From assembly GCA_037176885.1 (NCBI GenBank), contig JAWWNJ010000037.1, forward strand, positions 1,426,001 to 1,490,000: a stretch of 64,000 nucleotides of DNA. The letters are read 5' to 3'. The stretch's first letter is position 1, and each line of letters starts with the position of its first letter. Position numbers and translations under genes: made by a program. Shown here one piece after another: positions 34,749-45,073 of the stretch. Source of the stretch: Favolaschia claudopus. Its lineage: Eukaryota > Basidiomycota > Agaricomycetes > Agaricales > Mycenaceae. The notes beneath the pieces are model-generated. The model had not been told where the DNA came from and did not search any database. It saw only the letters and a list, made by a program, of their open reading frames with translations.

Positions 34749-36253
34749 ATGCAGTCTCGCCTTGCCAATATCGAAACCACCTTCAACAGGCTCGCCGCTC
34801 TACCTTCCAATCTCAATCGCTTCAATCAAGCATTCTTCCGGCAACGTTATTCCGCCGTTCAGCAGTTGGCCGAGGGCCTTGAGCAGACCAGAACCGGCCT
34901 GCTCAAAGTTTACGCAGATAACGACGCGGAAAACGACGCACTTCTACCAGATGTGGTGGTAACGGCGCTCGGTAAATTATCCTATTCAGCCGAGTCGATA
35001 TCTTTTCTGATTTGAGTTGCAGACCGTATTCTTTACGAGTGTGGAACGATTATGGAGCAACTGGATGCCTCCATTCTCCCCTTTCGACTTCCTGACGACG
35101 ATAATGACGAAGGTGTGTACTGTCTCTCTTGTTCTTATGACTTGTGCAACTTAACTGAATCTCCTTTAGACGTGACTGCCTTCCGTCGTATGAGCGCCAC
35201 ATACGCAGACAGGCCTCTGTCCTTTTACAGAAACTTTCGCCCAGCACCCACCCGTACGTACATCTCATTTTCCATTCAGTCAAGGACTGCTTTTGACTCG
35301 TATGCAGAACGGTTTCTTCACGTTTTTTTCTATTTGGCGACTGCAGCAGACGCACTCCTGCAGAAATGGCGGGTCGACGATGCAGCAGTGGTCGATGTGA
35401 GATCTTTCCGCCTTCCCCCTGGGGTCCTAATTTGGGGAGATCTCGAAGTCCTCGACGTCAAGACAGGCACGTACGCCGTCGCTGGAAGGGACTTGAATAT
35501 GGTGGGACGCGGTCGTATCCTGATCTTCCGCAGAATTGGATTGACGGCTCCCGACTGCCCGTCGCTGGAACGACGCGAACATGCGGCACTCGAGTCGGCT
35601 CATGATCCAGGTACGTGAATCTCACTCCAATTATATATTTTCACCTCAAGCTGACATGACATTCAGCTAGTGAGGATAGTCATGAATCGGACGCTTCTTC
35701 GCCTCTCCCTCCTTCCTCTCCTCCTAACGATGAGTCCGACTCCTCTGAGGAAGTTGTGGAAGACACCGATGGAGCCCACCCAAACTCGTCTCGTTCGTCT
35801 CACTCGGCGCTCGCCCATCACGACGCAACCACAGCTCCCGTTCGCGCCACAGCACATTCTTCTAACGACAAGTTCGACCCCGCAGAGGAAGCTGTTAAAG
35901 AGGCCGACCAAGGTCATCCAAACTCGTCTAACCCGTCTCAGCCGGCGCTTGCCCATCACGACCCCACCCCAGCTCTCGTTCGCGCCACAGCAGATTTTGT
36001 CGTGCGCGTTCCTGAACAGGTGTCGCAATCGAGCTTGAAACGGGCTGCGGAGTCTGAAGCAACGCAGGAGGTGGTGAAGAAACAGAGGATCGATGATCCC
36101 CCGGCTCGTTCCCCATCCCCCCAAACTGCTCCTGTCCCGCTCTCTTACGAAGAGAGACCTGCAATCCACGGGGGACTTGGCCAACCCGCTTTTTATGTCT
36201 CTTCCTCCGATCCTGACTATCCCGCCTCGCCAGATGTGGAGATTTTAGACTGA
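34749..36253 (+). CDS. Transposon gene E: protein of unknown function with internal repeat
   Basis: MQSRLANIETTFNRLAALPS opens a helical, possibly coiled-coil N-terminus. Introns (GTAAAT to TTGCAG; GTGTGT to TTTAG; GTACGT to ATGCAG; GTACGT to TTCAG) join VVVTAL to DRILYECGTIMEQLD, then to DVTAFRRMSATYADRPLSFY, then to QRFLHVFFYLATAADALLQK. That exon has a compact domain (VDDAAVVDVRSFRLPPGVLI, GRDLNMVGRGRILIFRRIGL). The C-terminal exon is disordered and acidic/Ser-rich and contains two copies, 141 bp apart, of a unit of about 30 residues (HPNSS...ALAHHD...VRATA). It ends FYVSSSDPDYPASPDVEILD, again a SUMO-interacting-like tail. KRAAESE and KKQR may be nuclear signals. All junctions preserve the frame. 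Function unknown. Confidence 0.7.
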
Positions 36254-36492
36254 ATGATTTTCTTTTTTACATTTTACTTATTGGCTGCCATTGTGCTCCT
36301 TATGGACTCATGATAACGAACGAACACCTATGCTATGTAAATTTGTACTTGCCGCTTCTGTATTCGTAATATAATAATCAACCGTTTGACGCTGACCTCA
36401 ATGCCTTGGCCCTTTGTCCCTTTATGAGTTGTCACGAACGCCATTGAATGCCGCATCAGTCACAAGTCACAGTCACGGACCCGCCCTCACCC

Positions 36493-36795
36493 GACTCTCA
36501 TGTCGAGTGGTCAAGACGGCCTCCCGCCCTTTCCGTCGACTTCCACGTCGGCGGAAATAGCTGCTGACTTCCACGTCGGTAGCTGGATCCGGTGGCTCAC
36601 CGTATGGACGCGATCGGGAGGTGATGGCTGGTTATTGTTTTCGATGATGTGGCATCTTGTGGCACCACATGTGAGTGACATTGCCGACGTTTACAGCTCG
36701 ATATATACTGATATTGAATCCTGTGGATCTTATAGCCTTAGGAGCCAACTTCCATGTCGGTTCTTTGCTTGAGTGGACGCTGACTTTCACGTTGG
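36493..36795 (+). promoter_or_regulatory. Shared transposon promoter motif, transposase gene cluster
   Basis: Five copies stand before the transposase start at 36915: GACTCTCATGTCG (36493), GACTTCCACGTCGG (36538..36551 and 36566..36579), AACTTCCATGTCGG (36747..36760) and GACTTTCACGTTGG (36782..36795). A likely 5' leader intron (GTGCGT near 36859 to TTTTGCAG at 36910) follows. Confidence 0.65.
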
Positions 36796-36914
36796 CGGTC
36801 CAAATCTTCAGAGTGGCTCTTAGGCTATTCGTCTTCGATTCGAGACACACAGATTGAGGTGCGTGCCGTCTTTCTCTCGTTGTATTGCAAGTACTGAAGC
36901 TTTTTTGCAGTGTA

Positions 36915-39900
36915 ATGGATAAACGATCTCGAAAGAGAAAGTACCATGGAGCGTTCGAGTACGACCCTCTGCCCCCAGTCAACGCCGCCGCGTCGAGCTC
37001 CAATTCGGCCCCTTCCATCCCATTGCCTGTCCATTCAGCATCTGGAAGCTCCTCGCCGCCTCGGCGATACGCTACGAATCGGCGAGCCGTTCCTTCGGGC
37101 ACTGGATTCGGCTGGGAAGCCAACGACACCCCGCTCGCCTCCACAACCCCTTTCGTCTCCGTCTCTACTTCTGGCTCCGACCCGACTCTTCAGGAGCTTG
37201 ACTCAGCTGACGATCCTGCTCCCGAGCCCACCGCCCCTCCCACAACTTCACAGAAATTCGGACCTTTGGAGGATAAGACGCGTCGGCCGCAGGTATATCT
37301 TCTCATTCCTCAGTTTATGAACAAACAAACTAATATGCATGTATCTTCAGGGTGCTTCAGTTGCTATTGCAGAGGTGTTGCCTCTCTTTCCAGCCATTCA
37401 AGCCGCAGTTCTAAACACCTTCTCCCACTGTCGCCTGGGGTCCGATTGCGGGTGTGGAGCCAATGCTGAAGACACAGTGTTTCGCTGCGTGGACTGCTTC
37501 AATGCGCCGCTGTGGTGTCGCCAATGCATCGTGTCTCAGCACCGCTATACGCCTTTCCACCACATCGAAAAGTGGAACGGCAAGTTTTTCGCCCGCGACT
37601 CACTGGCGGCGCCCGCTGCAACGGAATCCTGTCCATCCTCGCCGTCATCGGACTGCGGCATCGTCGTTCAGACCCATCTCGTTTCCGATGGAAAGCCTTG
37701 CCCTAACATCGACCCGCGGAAGCGTCACATCACTCGCGAATTTACAATCTTGGATTACAATGGGATTCACACTCGCGAAGTCCAGTTTTGTGGATGCGTA
37801 CGAGAAGACTTTGCTGAATGGCAGCAGCTCTTGGGGGTCCGATTGTTCCCAGCTACGTTCAAACACCCACAGACCGCTTTCACGTTCACCGTGATGAAAC
37901 AATTTCACATCCATTCGCTCGCATCGAAGAAGTCTGCGTACGACTATATCAAGGCGCTTTGTATGTTCACCGACAACGCTGGACATCACAATGTTACGGT
38001 TAGTTCTCGTTCACATCTGCGAATGCCAACTTATCGATTATCAGGACCGTTATCGAGAGTTTCTTTTCGCATTTCGTCTCTGGCGATTTTGCACCCTCCA
38101 GCGACGGTCCGGACAAGCTCATGGGATCGATTTTTGGGTACCTTTTCGGCGCGCCGGTTCACTCACGATACGGTGCCCCGCTTGTCCCGAGGTTGGTTTC
38201 AATATCTCTCGCGAAACTATGGATGCAGCTCTTGCTAGTGAACGGTGGGTCGAGATCACCGTAACTTCGAATCCCGTGCTCACGAATCGTCAGGCATAAG
38301 TTCACATTGTATCTATCCATCGATGGCAATTTCAAATTGCAGCTGAAGAACAAACGTGGCGATCCTCACGACTTCGCTCTCAATGACGGCAAGGGCTATT
38401 TCGTCGACGTGGAGGACTATAAGGATTATCTCAAAGTTGCCAAGCCTGAAGACGAGGTCAGTGTGACTGGGGTTTTTTCATGGTATTCATCCGCTGATTG
38501 ACTATTAGTTGGGAACCTGCTGGCATCTGCGCGCAGCGCGCATGCAGAATATCGCCAAATTCAAGAACGCCATCGTCAGCGGAGTAATAGCTGTCCAATG
38601 CGCCCGTCATGGCTTCTACATGACCCAAGGAATGGTGGACCTCAGCAAGGGCGAGGCGTAAGTTCAGGCCATCACATTTGTTGACGCGTTCACTCAATAT
38701 GCTCTTAGTTTCGCCAACGCCGACTACGCTCTCATCTTCGCATTAGCTGAGGCTGCCTTGCTTCGGTGGATTCGTGGCATCTATGACATCTGGTGCCACT
38801 ATGGAATTCATCTCCTCGATCGCGTCAAGGACCTCTTCCCCTCAATGCTGTCGATCATCGAGAAGATCACTGGCGCCATACCTAAAATGCACATCCTCAA
38901 CCACATCGAGCGCTGCCAGATGCAGTGGAATCTTAATTGGATTCCTTATTCGGCGTTCACTGTGGGCGAGATGATCGAAACCGGATGGGCCGTACATAAC
39001 CTTACGGCTGGAAGTACGAAAGAAATGAATCCCGGCCACCGCCACGATGCAATTGACGAGACGAGCCACCACTGGAATTTCGAGAAAATGATCTCGCTAG
39101 GTACGTGCCGCTGCTGTAACCTATACTGTCTCTCAACGCCTTTTCATTAGCGGCCACTTTGTTACGCCTATACCGTCTTGCCGTTTCCGAGCGCCGAAAA
39201 CGTACCCTCAATTTTGAAGCAGTGGATCGCCAAATGCGGCAACAATATCCTGAAAACGTCCCGAAGTGGGAAGCTATGGATGTGACTCCGAAGGTGGTGA
39301 AGGGTGAGCTACACAGTGTTTTTCAAGTGTCGTTCAAGAAAGGTGATTGTCTCCATCTTTTCGTTATTGCATCAGCTCACTTTTGACCTTGTCTCGCAGG
39401 TCCGCCAACTCATGCAGCTGCGTACGAAAAGCTTCTTAAGGCAGAAGTCGCGGCCGAGCAGCAGCGGAAGGCAGAGATGTCGGCCGCAGACATGGCAGAG
39501 GCGGGGAATACGGGATCTGCAACGGCTACTGAGACGAGGGATCTTGGATCGGGGCAGTCGGTCAAGGGTGACTTGGGGCTTGTGGCTGCCGGGTTGCAGC
39601 TTGAGCGAGATCGGTGCGGTACCGATATGCATAGAAGCTTCTTAACATTAATGGTCGTAATAGGGAACACATCCAGCGCCTCAGCAAAATGTCGGCCCCC
39701 GCTGATGTCATGCGTGCGGCGCGTTCGCGGTTCTTCCAAGACATTACCGCCCTCAGATCAAAGCAGGTCCAGCGTGTGCCAGATTTCTCCCGTCGCATGA
39801 CGGAGGTCGATCCCGACAAACCTGAAGACAGTCCACTATTTCTTCCATCGCAATTCGGTCCCGCTCAGCGGGCGACTATGAAGATTGAAGACTTAGGAAA

Positions 39901-40768
39901 GCTCGAGTACTCTCTTCGTGAGGGACTCGCCTACGATGCTATCATGGAGTTGCGGCGTGCAATCCGCACTCGCAACTGGAATCGGGACCTCAAACACGGG
40001 GCGATACATGGTGTGGGTCGGACTACTCGTGCTGGCAACTACCTCAAGACTCTGAGCAATGACATCGAGCTCGCATCTGATACTTACCGACGCGTGCGTG
40101 TAGGTTTGGTGCGGCTGGGGTTACCAAATGATGATGAGACGTTGCGGCCGCTGGATCATCGTAAGAAGGCAGATGGGAAAGACGGGAAGAAACTCGAGCT
40201 TGGAGATGCGCGTAAGGAGGAGCCGTGGTTTTGGAAAGTGATCCAGCCATCTGGAATGACTTCTGGGGAAAAGGCGGAGTGGGATATGGAAAGTACGTGC
40301 TTCGCTCGCTGGTATTCCGTTCGCAGTAGAACTAATCTCACATGTAGTGGATCGTGTCAAGTTGTTTCGGGATCGGGCGCTGCGCGATCGGGCAGTGGAG
40401 GAGCAGGAGACACTTGAAGCCGAGGTCGAGAGGACCATTGCTTCATTCCGCCGCTACTGCGACATTTGGGAGGAGATAGCGTCGTCCAAGCAGGATGCGG
40501 GTGTGTCGGGCGGGGCGGTTGCTTACGCGCACAAACAAGCCGCTATGTATGATCGTCTGCGAGTGGACTGTGAAAGGGAGTGGGCACGAGCCCCGAGCTT
40601 GATAGCGCAGGACGAGAAGGACGAAGAGGAGAAGGCGAAGAAGGAGGAGTTAGAGTTGGCGGCTGCGACGGCGGGGGGAACGGAGTATGAGCCGGACTTC
40701 ACGGTATGCCACTTATATTAGATGCTCATTTGACTAATAACTTACAGGCGTACTTTGACGTCGTATAA
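36915..40768 (+). CDS. KDZ-superfamily transposase with CxC cysteine cluster
   Basis: About 1,100 residues in some eleven exons, start ATG 36915, stop TAA 40766..40768. After a basic Ser/Pro-rich N-terminus comes a CxC2-like zinc cluster at about residues 150-205 (CGCGAN...FRCVDCFNAPLWCRQC...HRYTPFHHIEKW). The core shows the RNase H-fold pattern of KDZ enzymes. The first Asp is in LYLSIDGNFKL (about residue 418, created across an intron), followed by the family block VQCARHGFYMTQGMVDLSKG. The second Asp is in YDIWCHYGIH, and the acidic residues in GEMIETGWAVHN are followed by STKEMNPGHRHDAIDE. A helical, charged C-terminus follows (LRDRAVEEQETLEAEVERTI). Every intron has usable splice sites and no frame is broken. 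Expected to bind the ends of this element and move it by cut-and-paste. Confidence 0.9.
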
Positions 40769-41463
40769 CGGCCTTGCTCGCGGTTAGGATGAACGATACA
40801 CTGATCATGCGAGGCGGAGCTCGCTTGAGGTGCGTGTGTCTCGCCTCTCCATGTGCTGTCCATATTGACCTCGCCTTGCTCCAGCCTGCGTCGACTTCAC
40901 CATCGCAGTTTTTTTATGCCCCTTGTGGACGCTCATGCGGCGCTCTTCTGTGCCGTAGGTCATCATTTCAATGCCGCCGCCACTACTGCAGCGGTATACC
41001 TACTCCACATTCCACGGCTGCATCAAGCTGACCGCTCGCAACGAGTGCCACACCTCAATTTTTTTGTCCCCAAAAAGGAAGCCAAAAGTTGTGTATATCT
41101 GTTTACCATTGGCACCCGCTCTATACTGATCCGACGAACAGGCGAAAATCTCAAGTTTAATCTGAACCCAGATTATGCTCACAAGTTTGCGGATTAATCT
41201 TGTTCAAGATTATCGCGCTGTAGTAAGATTGTTTTTCTCGCCTGAGATTTAATTCAACGGTCAAATCAATCTTACAGGGATTAAAATTCGGGATTTAATC
41301 CTCGCGAGCAATCTCATCAGGATTATCTCGCGAGGATTATTTTGTGCGGGGAGCGGGATTAAATAACATACCCACGACACAATCTTGGTGATTAATCTGG
41401 CGGCTCGCGGTTAGGATTATTTGTGTCGAGATTAAATCTTGTAGTAGAGATTATCGTGTACAT
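40769..41463. repeat. Right subterminal region with GGATTA motif array
   Basis: No gene. From about 41140 the sequence is dense in GATTAATC, AGGATTAT and GGATTTAATCC words (for example GCGGATTAATCTTG, TCAGGATTATCTCGCGAGGA, GTGATTAATCTGG, GTTAGGATTATTTG). These face the ATAATCC units at the left end in inverted orientation. Unlike the left array they are irregularly spaced. Confidence 0.75.
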
Positions 41464-41519
41464 TGTAATTTGCTAAAGAGCAACAGAGATTAACCTCAAC
41501 TTTCGTCAATTACCAAGAT
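41464..41519 (-). repeat. Right terminal inverted repeat
   Basis: Its reverse complement reads ATCTTGGTAATTGACG, then AAAGTTGAGGTTAATCTCTG and TTGCTCTTTAGCAAATTACA, matching the left end. The outermost three bases differ, so the exact end could shift by two or three positions. Confidence 0.85.
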
Positions 41520-41530
41520 AGATTAATCCT
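41520..41530. repeat. Target-site duplication, right copy (AGATTAATCCT)
   Basis: Perfect copy of 24164..24174. On the minus strand it is AGG ATT AAT CT within the codons for R-I-N-L of the peptidase. Confidence 0.85.
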
Positions 41531-43322
41531 ATCCACTGATTTCACTGCGGGATCCTGAACAAATAGAACGATCAGCAGATAATCAGCATCCAGGGGCCAA
41601 ATAGAATACTCACCGATCCACCTTGGCTGTAAATCACCCTCGTCGTACGCCGAATTGTCTCTTCGTCAAAATGATATTTCGCGAACAATTCTTCCTTTGT
41701 CGGTGGTGTAATTCCAAAGGTCTTCTGACAATACTCGGTCGAATCATACGGCGCAGTGGGTGCGAACATTGACCCAGGTGCTACGTCGCCATAGTCGTAG
41801 TTCATGTAGTTGCACTGAATTCGCGGCAGGGGACAGAGTTGAGCATTCAGAAAATATACTGTGAAGGAGAGTATGAACGAACCCTGAGATAATTCAACGG
41901 AACGAGCTCCGCCCCGACCGAATCGCTGCATTGGTTGGTCCAATCGAAACATCCGTTGCTCGCGATGGAGGAGTAACACAGAGCATTGAATGTTTCGTTT
42001 ACAGCTGCAAGTGGGGATGATGCAGCGAGCGTACGGCTCGCAATGGCGTCGAAAGGCTGAAAATTTTAAGCACTCGTTCAAACAAGAAGAACTTTGAACA
42101 TACAAAGCCGGTAAGATTGAACAGTGGTCCCAAATATGCGGTATTCGCCTGAAGAACCAGGCTGTAGATGGCAGCCAAGCTGCGGAGGAATTCGTCCCGG
42201 TCTTCCTCCTTTGGAGTAGTGCAAACAGCGAAGATACTGGGAATTTCAGTGTAATTGCCTGTAGATTGTAAGCGCTTAATCGGGATTCCGCTCACGATAT
42301 TTCGAAGAATAGAGGTCATATCATTCCACTCACCCGCATCCAAAATGTCTTCGAGTTCTTGGAATCCGGCGCGAACTTTGGCTGCAGCTTCTGGAGCATG
42401 GTCCATCCAGAATTGCGTGACCTGAGGTTTATGGCCATCAGAAACAGCCAAACGATTCGAACAAGATTAATCAAGCTGATACCAGATCATAGCGATTAAA
42501 CCTGTCGGGATCATCCGTCACTGGCAAGAATGTGCGAAGCGGCGGGGCAGAAGCAAGGGCACCGAAAAAGGTCTGTGGGTAATTGATGCGGAGAATGGTA
42601 GCTATGGAGCCGGCATATGAGCCTAAAAGCCAAATTATCACGGTAAATAGAAATTTAAAGCCAGTCCGAACGGAAAAACACCTCCGAAAACAATCACAGG
42701 TGCGTCTTTTCCAGCGCCGTCGGTGACATTGTTGCGCCACCAATTGACTACTGCTACGGTATCGGACATGACATTGTCGAGAGTCAGGAAGCGCATATGT
42801 TGATTTGTGTAGGAATCGTTTCCGAAGGGCCTGCTTTGTCCGAAGTAGCGATGTTCGATGACCATCGTCGCTGCGTGGAATTCCGGTGCCCATTGAGAGA
42901 ATTCCATGAGCTCCTGTATTCGTATCAGAGAGTCAACTAAAGCAGAAAAAACGGCACTGTGATGTAATAAAACTGACCGAACAGGTCATATCGGTCGATT
43001 CATCGCCCTGTCTTGAGTGATTCCAATTGAGTTTTTGGTATTGAGAAAATGAAACAAATAGAGCCCACAAGATAAAAAGCGGACCTCCCGCCTTATAGAA
43101 GGTAGTATTGAATTGCACCCTCTGGCCGAACGTGGATCCGTCGGAGGCATTACTATGGTCAATTAATTGGTGGAAAATCTGCTCGGGTGGAGATGAACAA
43201 GTCGCAGCCGTTGTTGTCGCGGATCCAATCGACCGAGGTAAAGGAACAAGTAAAACAGCGGCTGGAGTGTTGATGAGGAAGCAAATTGCGATAGCCAAGG
43301 TAACAATGCGAAGGGCGCCCAT
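41520..43322 (-). pseudogene. S28 serine peptidase, N-terminal and central part, interrupted by the transposon
   Basis: Secreted or vacuolar serine carboxypeptidase of the S28 family by its motifs. The start MGALRIVTLAIAICFLI at 43322 is a typical signal peptide. FHQLIDHSN and TFGQRVQFNTTFYKAGGPLF match the family's N-terminal signature. After an intron come ELMEFSQWAPEFHAATMVIE, HRYFGQSRPFGNDSY and VIVFGG; across another intron SYAGSIATILRINYPQ completes the GGSYAG nucleophile motif. Later exons give QFWMDHAPEAAAKVRAGF, a Cys-containing segment (ALCYSSIASNGCFDWTNQC) and TRVIYSQGGS. A last intron (GTGAGT to TTCAG) leads to DPAVKSVDRINL, where the transposon enters. DPAV probably holds the catalytic Asp. 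The histidine part is at 23824..24174. No internal stop or frameshift seen, so the break is the insertion alone. Confidence 0.85.
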
Positions 43323-43833
43323 GAGAATCTAGAGTGATGTGATCAGGAGGGCACGAACTGAACATATAGTAATTGTACGCTTTTTATGCATATGGTCGCG
43401 AAGGCGGTGCGGCTGCCGGAAAATATGTCCAGATGACCTGATTAATTTACCTCAGTCCGCACGCCGATGTCGGGTTGAGAGCGTTACGAAGTCGTATCCC
43501 GGCGCACAAGCGCAGTCAGGGTAAGTAGAGCCATAAGTCTGCGTTTTTCAGAGTTGGGTACCACCCGAGACTTGCAGGCTGACCAAAGGCTGACTGAGCC
43601 TGACTCGCTGAGACCTCCCATTGGTGCTACTGCGAATGGCGAGAGGTGCATAGCTTCGCCGTTCGTAGCGCCATAGGACCCTGAGCGGGAAGCAAAGAGA
43701 CTAGAATCAGAGACGGGGGATTCAGAAAGTGAGCGCGACGATGAGGTGGAGCCTGAGAGGAAGGATGCGCATCAGATCATTTTTGATGCGCCCACTATTT
43801 GGCCCATGTCACACTGTGACTCTCGCGGCTTCT
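43323..43833. other. Upstream region of the peptidase gene
   Basis: About 0.5 kb holding the probable peptidase promoter. No other gene is seen; the short ORFs are unconserved. Confidence 0.4.
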
Positions 43834-43920
43834 GCCAAGGGGGTGCGGGCCGGAGAAGCCGGCACACCGGGCAGGGAGGGTGGGTCAGCCGCTGGGCCGG
43901 ATAAAAAAAAATAATGACCT
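43834..43920 (-). repeat. GC-rich inverted repeat pair IR, right copy
   Basis: In reverse complement this reads AGGTCATTATTTTTTTTTAT, CCGGCC, GGTGTGCCGGCTTCTCCGG and CCGCACCCCCTTGGC, matching 14091..14176. Confidence 0.6.
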
Positions 43921-45073
43921 CTTATGTTTTGGGCTGGAATGGGTCCGTGAGGCTTTGGCCTGTGTAGAAACGAATCTTACCACTGTATACACTGAGTTCT
44001 GACCTTCAGGAGCCATTCAAAAGCCTGTTTGGTAGATTGTCCGGATTTGGATGGGACCGGCAATCAGGTTGGCCATATTTGGTACCGTCAATACCGAGAT
44101 GTGTTGAAATTTCGAGTGGTGTTGTTATGGTTCTAGATGACAGATATCCCTCATAAAACACCTTGTAGATGGTTTTGCAGGGCTTGAGGCAAGAATTGCC
44201 GGCTAAGCAGCTATTTTTGATGGTAAATTCCATATATGGACGTCACGTGGTAGGGTGGTTCCCGGCGAAGGGTCTCTAATAAAAAAAGCAGCATGAGGTG
44301 TTTTTTTTCTGTTTCAGTACCCCCTTGGCTTCTGCCACCACACGGGCTGACGCTCACTCGGGACAAAGAATCCTTCCTCCAAATACATCAAGCACGACAT
44401 GAAGGCTGGGACACGCGTACGTCTAGGCTGCTGAGACCGAGGCTTAAGCTTTGTATCTCGTATCAAGATTTCGCTTTGCAATCGCCGCCAGCAGCCCGAG
44501 CAAGCTGCAAGATGTTGGCAAAACCGCTAAAGCTAGTATCCTGCTAAATCATATACTCCGGGTTTCTGCTTATCCGTCATTGGAGCTCCCGCGGGACTGC
44601 CAATCTGACTGGCAACAATTAGCATGCCAAATTCTCTGCCGCCCACTTCTTTCGTCCGGGTCTGTGCTGAATTTCACAATATTCTCGAGGTCTATTGCCA
44701 CGCTTAACCGAATAATGCGCGAAAAATCTGTCTTCCATTTCTCTGGCGACTTCGAATGGGTCGAGCATTCAAACTCCGTCACGACAAGGCTTAATTGATG
44801 GCGAGTGTACATGTATTAAGTATCATTTTTTATCTGGTCACTGTGTGCTCACCTGTAGCTATTTAACAAATATTATCTATCAGGTAGGTATGTTGAAATC
44901 GACAGATATCTCGATGCGTTTCGATTCTCACCATGCATTGCAACTTTGGCAGACGAACTAATAAATTCATTGTAAAAGGTACGTGTATCAATTGACATAT
45001 TCCGACATGCTACTAAACAGACTAAAGGTCCCCATCCTATCTACCTCCACTTTCACAATGGGTCACAGCATAT
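43921..45073. other. Gene-free stretch, nothing recognised
   Basis: About 1.15 kb without a supported gene. A CACGTG E-box-like site lies in GACGTCACGTGG near 44240. Confidence 0.4.

Larger units (their letters stand above)
24175..41519 (+). mobile_element. 17.3-kb KDZ-family DNA transposon with six genes
   Basis: Both ends carry related inverted termini (TTGACGAAAGTTGAGG at 24183 and its reverse complement near 41488). Inside these are arrays of ATAATCC/GGATTA motifs, and outside is a perfect 11-bp direct repeat. Three genes on the left half run leftward, three on the right half rightward; the last is a KDZ transposase. The host site is an S28 peptidase gene whose codons become continuous if the element and one direct repeat are ignored. 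KDZ elements of fungi are known to carry extra genes, classically TET/JBP oxygenases; none of that kind is visible here. The transposase frame is intact through all introns, so the element could be autonomous. Confidence 0.88.

Noticed and set aside
38255..38300. tRNA-like TTCGAATCCC string
   Set aside because: It lies in an intron of the transposase gene, and no cloverleaf arms can be formed around it.
24175..41519. Possibility that the large element is a Starship
   Set aside because: No tyrosine-recombinase (DUF3435) captain was found at either end. The element has inverted termini and a KDZ transposase, which Starships lack.
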